Of a stretch of 64,000 bases of DNA, positions 54,165-64,000 are shown in pieces. Every line of letters starts with the position of its first letter. The first letter of the stretch is position 1. The stretch lies in contig CM046878.1 in NCBI GenBank assembly GCA_025667525.1, positions 510,020,274 through 510,084,273 of the forward strand, in the 5' to 3' direction. Made by a program: the position numbers and the translations under genes. The DNA comes from Glebionis coronaria. Its lineage: Eukaryota > Streptophyta > Magnoliopsida > Asterales > Asteraceae. Below the pieces are notes generated by a model that did not search any database, was not told the origin of the DNA, and was given only the letters and a program-made list of their open reading frames with translations.

Positions 54165-55632
54165 GCACTAATGACCCTTAAAAGTAAGTTCGTTTCCCAA
54201 GGAGGCTAGTGTGTTGTGTGTATGACTTGATTTAATATTTGTTTTATTTATTGAGAAGAAGAGAAAATAAGAAGAAAAGAAAAGACGACGACGGTTACGA
54301 AGACGAATTAAACTAGACGAAAAAGGCGTAAACGTAAAGTCGTAAAAACTACCCAAAATTAAAAATTTTGTGATGAACCTAAAAACAAAAATAAGATTAA
54401 AAGCTAAAAGAAAGTCTAAAATAATATAAATAGAGATAAAAATTCAACAAAGATATTTTAAAACCTTTTATTAATTAAATATTCAATTTTAAATGCTAAT
54501 TAAAGCCCTAAAATTAAATACAATTAATAAAATGTCCAAAAATATGATTTTATTGAACAAATACTTTACTTATATTATTAAAAGACTAAAAAGTACTTTT
54601 CCTAAAAATTAAAAGCTAATAAAACTATTTTTAAAATGCTAAAAACTATTTAAAATGATTTAAAACTAATTAAACTTAAAATAATTATAAAAATAAATCT
54701 AAGGGCTATAAAAATATTCTAAAAATTGTAAAAGTCATAATTAATGCTAATGAACCTAGGAGAAATGAAAAAGAAAGAAAAATAAAACTTTCTATTTTTA
54801 ATAATAAAATAATATTAAAATAATCAAAAAAATAAAAAGTTTATAAAATAAATTCTAAAAAATTTTTAAAAATCCTAAATAATGTAACTAAGAGAAAAAT
54901 TTAAATAAAAGTTCCTAAAACCTTTTTATAATTTTATAAAATATTTTAAAGTTAACAAAAAACCCTAAAATAAAATAAAATTAAAAACTAAAGTTTTTGA
55001 AAATGTTTTAGGCTGTAAACCTCAAGTTATTAAAATAAAACTTAAAAATTATTTTTCCTAAAATTATAACTACTTTTTGCTATTTTTAATTCATTTAATA
55101 AAAACCGGGTAATTAAAAATGAATAAAAAATAAATAAAAGAAGGGAAAAATACAAAACTAAGCTAGAAAAATCCTAAAGGCTAGTACTATCCTAGGAAAA
55201 ATCAATTTGAGCCAAAACGCTTAACCAATAAGCTAAAATAAGCTTAAAAGGTCACGGCTTTTATTATAAGCTCAAAATCAAAAAGTGGTTAAGTAATACT
55301 TGGTCTCACCCTTGGTCAGTAAAAGACCCAAGGGCGCGACGGTATGTGATGTGTGTTGTGAGTGTGAAGGCGAGGGTTCGAGGCTGGCGAAACCCTTTTT
55401 GTTCCTTTATTTTTTTTTTACTTTTTAACTTACAAACCCAACCTGTTACACTTTTAAGCTTGAAATTCACAAACACAAAAACAATCCAAGTTTATCAAGA
55501 TTAAGCTGGAATTGAACCAAAACGTGCCCAGGTCAAATTTTTCTTTTTGCTTTTGTTTCTTCACAAGTGGAAATAGATCCAAGAGGACTTGGATCCTGAT
55601 TTCATGGCTGATTTTGTTGGACAAAATGGCAC

Positions 55633-55656
55633 CCTTGTACTCTTTGGAGTACAAGG
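55633..55656 (-). promoter_or_regulatory. Mid-LTR 24-nt hairpin, NA-2 copy
   Basis: Arms CCTTGTACTC and GAGTACAAGG, 10 perfect pairs, loop TTTG, flanked by GGCAC and AGTC. Confidence 0.65.
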
Positions 55657-57877
55657 AGTCAAGATAACACACAAAGCAAGCAGATTGCAACACAAAGTCA
55701 AACAATTAGGCCACAATGAAGCAAATGAAGGTTGCTGATATCCTTAAGCTAAGTCTGGTGGTATTTTGCCACTCTTAGGTGCACCAAAACGATTTTCTAA
55801 GGCCTATAACTTGCATACAAATCCACAAAAGCACAAACAGGTTATAGCACACCCTATTCTACACCTATCTTCTATCAATGAACCAAAGATCATGCAAAAA
55901 TTCCACAAAAATGAGCATAAAAGGACTGTGACAGATTTTGAGCTATGTTTTTCCTTTTTTACTTGCACACTTGTTTCAAAACTTGTTCCCAAATGAAAAT
56001 AGAACTACACACTACCTATCACAACCCTATTGACTACTTCTAACAGTTTTTAACTTCACAGATTTGTCAAACTTTCTCAAATAAACCCGTATCCAAACAA
56101 CCCTTTAAAATCTGAAAACTATTTTTTTCAAACCAATTTGATTCAAAACTTACTTAAACTGATTCTAACAGCTCTAACTATGCATCTCACACCAAATAAA
56201 CTTAAATTAAACCCATATAACACACTTGAAACCTTTTTCATACAAATCATGTGAAACTGAAATTCTGAAAAAACTAAAAAGGAAGAACAAGGGCTACCTT
56301 GTTGAGCCCACATCCAGGCTCAACCAAGGCTGCTATGCCTTTTCCAATAGGCTCGGGCCTATGCAGTAATCTTGATCAATCAACAAACCACCCTGCTAAG
56401 AAGAAAAGCAAAGCACAAGTATAATACAAACCTGATTTTTTTAAACTTTCTTAAAACTTTATAAAACTTTTCCACAAACCTAGAAAACTTTATAACACGT
56501 TTTAAAACAACTTCACTTTCAGAAAATCAAACCAAAGTCCACTTTCACTTCCCCTAATTTAACTTTCCTGAAATTGAAAAAACTTTTTAAAACCTTTTGA
56601 AAATTTTTACTCAAACACACAAATGATAATCAATAAGAAACGGAACTCAGAATATTAGCAATCCAATACCAAACTTTTTAAAAAACATAAAAGGAATTAC
56701 AATCTCATTAGAAAATACCAAACTTTATATTAAATTTAAAAAAGGGATTACAAGGACTTTGCTAAAATCTGGAACAAAGGGAATGAACATGCCTCATTCT
56801 CCTTTTATAGTGCTAATAAGACTATTCTATAAACTGGAATTAAAAAATTACAAGTGAAAACCCTAATTGCTAAATTCTCCAAAAAGCCCTTTGACGAATT
56901 TGGTCAAATTCCTCCCATGTGATCATGAACTGGATGCCAGGTTGTAAGAAGTGATCTCAGGCGTTCATTAAGCCTTGGGGACAAAGGAGTGAGTGTGAGG
57001 CGTTCAATTGGTCGGGTATTGGTTTTGGTGTGAAAAAGACGGGGCAGGGGACCATGGGGAAGGCACATGGGGTGAGTGTGAATGGAATATGGTGAGTGGG
57101 TTTTGTTTAGACTTGGCTTAATCAGAGATCTGGAGAGATTAAGCCAATATCCCTTTGTTTTGCTCTCAATTGTGACTGGGGGGATTACGGTTCTAGGGGG
57201 ATTAAGGGTTGTTTTAATCCATATTGGGAAAAAACGAATTTAAAATGGGTGTTAAGGAGGGAATTAGGTTTGACCATGGGGTTTGACTGACCATTAAGAT
57301 AAAACTGGGTTATACACATGGGAGGTTTTGGGCTTAAGGGTGTAGTTGGGCCAACTGGTGGTAATTTCATTACCCATCCATAAACTTAACATCCGTCCCA
57401 AAAGTTTTGCATCATCAGTCCAAAAAGGTAACAACCAGTTAAATTCATTTCATTGGCAGTCCAAGAATAATTGCAAGTTAAGTCCTTTTATGACTTAGGG
57501 TTAACATTTGCAATTTTGAACATTTTCCAAGGGCTTTTCTTGTACAATCTTCAAACATGGAGGACCATACTTGTACAAATGATATGTGGAGGGTCATTTG
57601 TGACAAGTTCTTCAAAGATGAGGGGCCAAAGTTGCCAATTCTTCAAACTTGAGGGATCTTTTTGCAATTTACCAAACTTGGGCTTGGTTCATTGTGCGTC
57701 TTCGTTTCCCGTGTTCGTTTTTGAATGATTCTTGTGTTCTTTTGTCAATTCCTCAATATTCGTACCTAAAGATACACAAGTAACAAACACGAGCATATAT
57801 TTGGTATATTTTATGATATTTAATGCATTTTAAGTCCGTTTTGGACGATGAGACCATGTATAAAAGTCGTCTCATCA

Positions 57878-59744
57878 CTCCCCCATACTAAACCATTGCC
57901 GTGCCCTCACGCAATGCTAGAATAAAGTATCGTAACATCTCCAAAATTCATTTTATTCACTTTTATTGAAAGATAAACTAGCTACAATACTACTACGATT
58001 ACTACTACTTGCGTTTTAGACATAATGTATGATTCTCATCGCAAAATGGGACGTTTAGGTTCATAGAATAAGAACACGTGAGTGCCTGATAGAGATAAAT
58101 TCGTCGTCCTCGATTTTCACTCAATTCCATGCTAAGCGTGTAACGAGATCATTGTTATTATAAGTTAGCAACACAATCATTACTCATGAGTGTTAATTAA
58201 GTACCTAATCTCCCTTATTCCTAATTGGTATCTCTTATATTTTATTATGTCTTAATGATCACGAGGATACATCATTGACTTATGCGTGAATATAGATTAA
58301 GTCCAAAAATAGAGTCTTAACGGTGTAACCTAAATCATTAAATTAATAGTTCATCTCAATAGACAACGATGTCAAAAAATTAAGTCAACAAAAAGGATCG
58401 ATAAACACGGTTTTATAACGGTTTTGAACATGAGACTTATTACCATGACTTTTATTATCCGCCTCATTATCGGTGGTTTTATTATCTTGGTTTACCTACA
58501 TCTTTTATTCAACTTCGCCATGAAGCTTTTATTATGACTTCGGTCTTGTCCTTGTCTTTTATTATCCACCATCATCGGTGGTTTTATTGACTTGACGTAT
58601 ATCCTCACGCTAAGGCGAATTTTGGATCTTTAAGGTTTCAAAGATTAAGGCTTGATTCACTTTCAACTTTGCATAGATTTTTCAGCTTTTGGGAGCTTCA
58701 AATTTTTGCTTAATTTAGGTGAGCACTTGAAATCTTTTTATTGGGTGAAACCTTTGATTATTCGGGTGCCAATACTTCAAAACCGTGACGCTGGCAAATC
58801 CTTAATGTTTTCCCAATTTAATTACATGGAAGCTACCAAAACAAACTAGAAACCAACAATAAAGACTAAACCGCTAATTCAATATTTATTAGCAATTTAT
58901 TTATATACAAGCGTGGGGAGAATAAGCAATAATTACTACACATAAGATCGTGAAAGATTACGAGACTTATAAAAACGCTATCATTTCTCGTCCTCATTTA
59001 AGAGACTTAGCCTAAAAAGTTAAGGAATCGAAGCTAAGTGCTCAACACGCACGGTCGAGTCAAAAATTACTCTTATTCTCGCCATCGGAAAATCTACATT
59101 CGTGTCTTAAACACTTATGAAAACATGAGAAAATTTTAAAATTTTGGCCATTTTTAGCCTTATTTTGCAACAAAACGAGAGAAAAACACAAATTTTGGAG
59201 TGCACGAGGGCGTAAGCAAAGTGAAGTATCTATTCACCCCCCCCATACTAAAGTTAAACATTATCCTCAATGTTTCGAGTCTAAGGGTTGGAAAACCCCC
59301 ATACTAGAGACGTAGTCGAATGCTTAGTCTAGCATGGAAAAGGTGTAACCATTAAATTAATAGCCGTTTATGAAGTATGCTAAAAATCTAAGGTTAGAAC
59401 ATAAAAGGATATCATGTGTGGATATTGGGAATGTCTTCAAAGCAAACGATCAAGGCTCTCGTAAAACGAACACGAGAGGCTTGAATCGTGAAGATGATGA
59501 TCTAAAAGCCACAATTCACAAACAACCACGGAACAAAGGTTGGAAGGGCACAAATCCCCTCACATTAAAAATAAAAAATATTTACAAGGATAGACATGGG
59601 AACTCCCCTACGAGGCACCTTGTTTTTGATAACCGAGTCAAAAGCTCGACTCGAGTCCCCACAAATGTGATCATTTGGGGACTATCATGGTATGGTCAAT
59701 TTTTGGTGAGACTTACATGTAATCAAGGCCCAAAAAGCAACCGT
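57878..59744 (-). other. NA-2 PPT and post-coding region
   Basis: PPT at 57878-57888; repeats of the purine tract at 59240-59250 and 59296-59306; hairpin AAACATT(A)-TCCT-CAATGTTT with one mismatch at 59256-59275; TTTTATTAT modules at 58440-58600. The + strand ORF 59370-59750 is antisense and resembles 24642-24887. Confidence 0.65.
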
Positions 59745-61409
59745 TTATAAAGGCAAAACCTTTATACCGGGATCGAAGATCGTGTCTTCGTTTTCGGATG
59801 ATAAACAAAACAACACGACTTCAACACATGCCAACAAAAACCCAAAGGGTTTCAAGAAAGTAGATAAGAAGAAATAGAAAGGTGGGACAATGGGTAATTC
59901 AACAAAAACATGAGTCACTCGAGGTAAACTCGCACCAATCAAATGAAAAGATTTTCCATTTATTGCATCGGTGGAAGACCGAGATTTCCCTTTACAAGCA
60001 ATTCCGGGGTCAAATATCTCGTCCTCGGTGGAGAAAGGGGAGGGAACATAAGGGGCTTCCCCCACACTAGGTCCACACAAAGCATCGTCAAAAGGAGAAG
60101 ACGAGCTTGTAGTGCTCAATACACGTGGTGATGACGGAGTTAGAGTAGTAGAAAAATCTTTCAAATTAAATTCAAAATCTTTTCCTTTTTCATCTTTTAC
60201 ACTCTCTTTATGAAAACCCGATTTGATAATGTCAATAATGTTTGGCGTATCTAAAGCAATATTAGTCACACTAAAAATTCTCACATTTTGAAAGCGTCTT
60301 GGTTTTGGTGGTGGTAAGTTCTCAAAACGTTTGTCAACGAAGAAAACTCCCCCACTTGGGTCAACATATTCGTCATCCGATGAGTCTTCCAAGATTGGAG
60401 ACGTAGGCTTATCACTCTTAATCTCCATCGGCGGAGGGGATGGAACTTCATTTTTCTCAACAAACTCAACAACTCTTTTAGATTCTTTTTTGCAAATGTT
60501 ATGGGTGGAATTAACATTATACAAAGATGTGATCGAATACACATGAGAAAGCGTGGAGTTTTGAGTTGCATTAATGACGAGTTCTTCCTCATTAAAATGA
60601 AGAGTGATTTTCCTTGCATGCACATCGATAAGTGCTCTCGAGGTGTCCAAAAATGATCGTCCTAAAATTAAGGGAACTTTAGGATCGATGGGAATGTCGA
60701 CAACGATGAATTCCACGGGATAGTAGAATTTCCCGACCTTCACAAAGACGTCCATGGCTACTCCACAAGCTAAAATCGTAGAATGATCGGCCATCTCGAT
60801 TGACATACTTGAAGGAGTAAGATTGGGAAGATTGAGCGACTTAAAGATTTCAAGTGGCATCAAATTAATGCTAGCACCAAGATCGGCCAAGGCGTAGCAT
60901 TCTTCCATATCTTGTATAGCACATGGGATTAAAAACTTGCCGGGGTCACCGACTTTTTGAGGTATGCGGCTTAGAAAAACCGATGAACAGTTAGACGATT
61001 TTTGCAATTTTTCTTTGTTGTTCAACATACTTTTGAAGTTCGCGGCGAAACGAGGCATCATGGTTAAAGCGTCGGCAAAACTTATATTGAAATGCAAGTC
61101 ACGAAACATTTTCATAAAAAGTTCAAATAGATAATTATTTCGTTCTTGTGCCTTTTCTTTGCGTTGTCTAGATGGGTAAGGCAAGGGTGGTGTGGGTTGG
61201 GGCATAGGCATCGGCCTTGGAATCTCGGGTTCCATTGTTGGTATTGGGTCAACCGTAGGTGGGGTTTGAGCGGTACTTCGTGGGCTTGAGATTTGCTCCT
61301 TTTCAACCACCACCTCGGGCTCTTTCTCTATTTCCTTCTCCATAGAAGTACTAGGACGAGAAATGGGTTCTTTGATAGTTTTGCCACTACGTGTAGCAAC
61401 AACTTTCAA
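59745..61409 (-). pseudogene. NA-2 protease with C-terminal RSSTDAINGK domain
   Basis: 554 open codons continuing the gag frame after one TAA. Residues 1-85 are a Pro-rich linker (TRSGKTIKEP); 100-150 a conserved MFRDLHFNISFADAL block; DLGAS at 176-180 is the retropepsin site; VPLILGRSFLDTSRALIDVHA is the flap-side motif. After ATQNSTLSHVYSI it leaves Athila-1 and passes through EYVDPSGGVFFVDKRFENL, DEKGKDFEFNLKDFSTTLTP, FDDALCGPSVGEAPY, IACKGKSRSSTDAINGK and SLPRVTHVFVELPIVPPF. A hydrophobic stretch (about residues 505-540) precedes LSSENEDTIFDPGI and the stop. RT is absent. The domain is unknown to me; a membrane-linked (envelope-like) origin is inference. Confidence 0.85.
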
Positions 61410-62539
61410 TTATCCTTTCGGGTTTACGATGGTGTCACTAGGAAGACCACCCGAAGAAGAGGGCTTACACATGATAGCTTCAAACATTTTTCCCATTCGA
61501 TCTTCAAACTTAGATTGCCTAGCATCCGCTTTTAACAACTCTTGCTTAATCTCATGTTGCCCTAGCTCCATTTTTTGTTGGTTTTGCTGGAGACGTTGGA
61601 CATTTCCTTCCATTTTATTAGCATGGTTTCTCAATTCATTAGCAAGTTCGTTTTTAAGCTCGGTTTTTAACTCGGATCTTAAGCTAATCATCTCACGTTG
61701 CATGTTATCAAACTTAGCATCGTTAGCTTTGGCATAATCTAAAAACTCTCCATTAAGATTCTTAGTGTGAGCGTTTTGAAAACCTTGGTTAGTGTTTTGA
61801 AGATCACGGTTTTGATTTTGATTAACAACTTGCCCATTCCCACTTTGATAATTACCCTTATTAAAGTTACGTTGATTTCCTTGGTAACCACCACTTTGAT
61901 TGTTTCGATAGTTATTAGCATTTTGATTTTGTGGAGCTTGATTTTGGCGGGAACCTTGACCTAATTGGTTGTAAGTCCCCGTGGCTACGTAAGCATTCGA
62001 AGTGTTACCATTTGCGGTAATGCACTCGGAAAAATCATGGGCTCCACCACACGAAATACAACTCTTGGCAACCGACTTAATCGAAGCGGTGTTCAAAGCA
62101 TCTTGTGCTTTCCAATGAGTCATAAGAGTCGAAAACCTATCGAAAAACCGATTTTCCTTGTTAGCTTCATCTTGCAAGGCATTCATATGATGAGACGACG
62201 ATGACGAGCCCATAGTGGCAACACTCGGTGTGTTACGACGGCTATAAACCTTAGACCTATTCTCAATTATCGTTAAAGCTTCATCGGTCGTTTTGCACAA
62301 AAAATTACCACCCGCGGCGGCATTTAAGTAATCTCGTTCATGATCATTAAGCCCATTATAAAAAGTGTCAATTTGATGCAATTCGGAAAAATCATGGTGA
62401 GGACATTCATGTAACATTTCCTTAAACCGTTCCCATGCCATTGAAAAACTCTCATTAGGTTTTTGTGTAAAACGTGAAATTTCGTTTTTCAAATGTGTTG
62501 TTTTAGAAGGCGGAAAAAATTGGTTCACGAATTTGGACA
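61410..62539 (-). pseudogene. NA-2 gag, N-terminus cut off
   Basis: Capsid segment SKFVNQFFPPSKTTHLKNEI, PNESFSMAWERFKEML and HDHERDYLNAAAGGNFLC-like sequence, a knuckle CISCGGAHDFSEC (C-x2-C-x3-H-x4-C), an Asn/Gln-rich tract, then a coiled coil (MQREMISLRSELKTELKNEL). Ends at TAA 61410-61412 just before protease. The N-terminal part is lost where the 62540 LTR interrupts the codons for the SKFV block; the first residues of the open stretch (to 62600) belong to that LTR. Confidence 0.88.
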
Positions 62540-62552
62540 TGATTGATGTAAA

Positions 62553-62616
62553 ATACGTGTTTAGGAAAACAACGTATATGCGGTAAGTATTAATCGACAC
62601 GATTTAGGAAAACCGC
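62553..62616 (-). promoter_or_regulatory. Twin AGGA-loop hairpins, third copy
   Basis: First (62553-62577): arms ATACGTGTTT and AAACAACGTAT, 10 pairs with one bulged A. Second (about 62600-62616): CGATTT and AAACCG, 5 of 6 pairs. Both loops AGGA. Confidence 0.55.
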
Positions 62617-63728
62617 GAAGACGAATAAATTCCAAGTTCGTTCTCGAAGGAGGTGTGTGTATTAATGTGCCAATATATAAAATAACAATGTTTGGATTAG
62701 TGACGTTTTTGTTTTAAAGAGAGAAAAATAAAAGACGAGCTACGGTTACGATTACACTACGACGTAATGACGTAAAACGCGAACGTAAATACGTAAAACG
62801 TAACGAAAATAAAAATGAAACCTAAAAATTATTTAAAAGATTAAACTAAGTCTAAAATAATATAAATAAGAATAAAAATCCAACAAATATATTTTTAAAC
62901 CTTTTATTAATTAAATATTTAATTTTAAATGCTAATTAAAGCCCTAAAATTAAATATAATTAACAAAACGCCCAAAATATTATTTAATTGAACTAATAAC
63001 TAACTTATATTATTTAAAGACTAAAAACTATTTTTACTAAATTTTAAAAACTATTTTTCTATTTTTAAAACACTTAAAACTATTTTTAAACTATCTAAAA
63101 CTAAAATAATGATTAAAAATAATAAAATAATGCTAAAATTAATTTAACAATTTTAAAAATCCTAAATTACTCTAATGAACAGGAGAAAATTAAAAAAGTT
63201 TGAAAAATATAAAATTTTTCACTAAAAGACAAAACAGTTTATTAATTAAACCCTAATTAAACTAATTTAATTATAAAAAATAATTAAAAAGATGAACAGT
63301 GAAAAACTTTTTGACTAAAAATGTTAAAATATTATTCTAAATCTATGAAAAATATTAAAAATGAAAAATATTAATTTTCTACACTAAATGCCAAAAACAG
63401 ATTAATTAAAAGTAATTAAAAATGCTATTTAATCTAAAAAATATAAAATGAACAGTAAAATAAAAAGTAATTAAACTGAAAAATTAAGAATTAAAAAATA
63501 AAAATATAGAAAAAAGTTGGAAGTCTAAATCCTAAAAATTACCACTAAAGACAAAAAAGTAAGGAAACTGAAAGTGACTTGTTGGACTTTTGTCCTTTTG
63601 CCCAGCAGTGGGAACTCTTAACAAAGACAGTGGGAACTAGTTCCCACTGGTAATGATAAAAAACGGGACAGTGGACTTTTAAACTTGTATCTTGCTATTT
63701 ACTTGGATTTACTTGGAACAAAGGGCAC

Positions 63729-63752
63729 CCCCACACTCATGGAAGTGTGGGG
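63729..63752 (-). promoter_or_regulatory. Mid-LTR 24-nt hairpin, third element
   Basis: Arms CCCCACACT and AGTGTGGGG, 9 perfect pairs, 6-base loop. Flanks GGCAC and AGTC as in the other copies. Confidence 0.62.
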
Positions 63753-64000
63753 AGTCAATTAAAACTGAAAAACACACAACCACAATTCAAGAATCACACA
63801 AAAATGGCCAATTTAAGTTGCTGTAACAAAAAAGGGGGCCTGTGGGGGCAGTTGCTGATCTAACTTGCAATTGTGTGAGTTTCAAGGCTACCAAACTAGC
63901 ATACAACTCAAACAAATCAATTAAAAACTATCTATAATCCTAGATTATGCTAAACCCTAAGAGCTCAAGCAAATTGGTGGTCTAAATCAAGCAAAAATAG

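Larger units (their letters stand above)
54067..57877 (-). repeat. NA-2 3' LTR (3,811 bp)
   Basis: Starts TGATGTAG, ends CTCATCA before the PPT. Contains twin AGGA-loop hairpins (54092-54164), an AT-rich belt to about 55250, a tRNA-like boxed segment (55313-55410), a 10-bp perfect mid-LTR hairpin (55633-55656), and a terminal inverted repeat (57847-57876). No genuine ORF. Confidence 0.85.
54067..62539 (-). mobile_element. NA-2: gag-protease-only Athila-related element
   Basis: 3' LTR (54067-57877), PPT and post-coding region (57878-59744), a protease plus C-terminal-domain ORF, and gag cut at 62539/62540 by another LTR. No RT, RNase H or integrase. Gag to C-terminal domain is one frame with a single TAA, the best preserved coding sequence in the window. 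The left flank is the chromovirus LTR. Confidence 0.82.
62540..64000 (-). repeat. Left LTR of a third Athila-type element, runs off the window
   Basis: Begins TGATTGATG inside NA-2 gag; left flank GGACA (62535-62539) is the expected target duplication. Aligns with the first 1.46 kb of the NA-2 and Athila-1 LTRs. Holds twin AGGA-loop hairpins (62553-62616), the conserved block near 62925-62952, and the mid-LTR hairpin (63729-63752). Rest AT-rich, noncoding. Confidence 0.82.

Overview
The window is a plant nuclear segment made almost entirely of nested, decayed LTR retrotransposons. The gag and pol types, the long extra ORF of one copia element and the CCHC and aspartic-protease styles resemble repeats I know from Asteraceae genomes. 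That placement is recollection, not a search. I see no intact host gene; one short broken coding stretch at 32881-33244 may be of host origin.

Layout. (1) 1-6025, + strand: 3' part of a Ty1/copia element (Copia-1) with pol end, a 1.6 kb spacer, a long extra ORF, polypurine tract (PPT) and 3' LTR. It lies inside (2) 6026-8208, - strand: gag of a second copia (Copia-2), apparently the same family. (3) 8209-20305, - strand: an Athila-type Ty3/gypsy element (Athila-1) with a 4.16 kb LTR, post-pol region, broken integrase-RNaseH-RT-protease-gag, and leader. (4) 20306-29190, - strand: a non-autonomous relative (NA-1) with truncated LTR, then gag, protease and a distinctive C-terminal domain but no RT, RNase H or integrase. 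(5) 29442-30049: a Helitron Pif1-helicase fragment. (6) 30050-33761: low-coding sequence with a small unknown broken gene. (7) 33762-34258: PPT and LTR of a chromovirus-like gypsy, cut up by later insertions. (8) 34259-42000, + strand: Copia-3 with target-site duplication ATTTG. (9) 42018-54055, - strand: Copia-4, same family, tail-to-tail with Copia-3 and forming a roughly 7.4 kb-per-arm inverted repeat. (10) 54067-62539, - strand: NA-2, a second gag-protease element without RT. (11) 62540-64000: the LTR of another Athila-type element, inserted into NA-2 gag.

Athila-1, NA-1, NA-2 and the last LTR form one superfamily. They share TGAT...ATCA termini, a 1.8 kb post-coding region and, in Athila-1 and NA-1, the leader. 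NA-1 and NA-2 look like parasites of an Athila-1-like autonomous partner that would supply RT and integrase. Across these divergent copies several short hairpins persist while their stems change in compensating ways: twin AGGA-loop hairpins near the LTR end, a 24-nt hairpin in mid-LTR, a hairpin in the post-coding region, and one in the leader. These are the strongest candidates here for an undescribed functional RNA or DNA system. Two copia families carry their own unexplained sequence grammar: a dispersed RRCGYTGAYAAG-like motif in Copia-1/2 and about 19 copies of TTYCGCAAT in the Copia-4 leader.

Every coding region is broken by stops or frameshifts, so nothing here is expected to make a full-length autonomous polyprotein. 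Boundaries without a matching target-site duplication are approximate.
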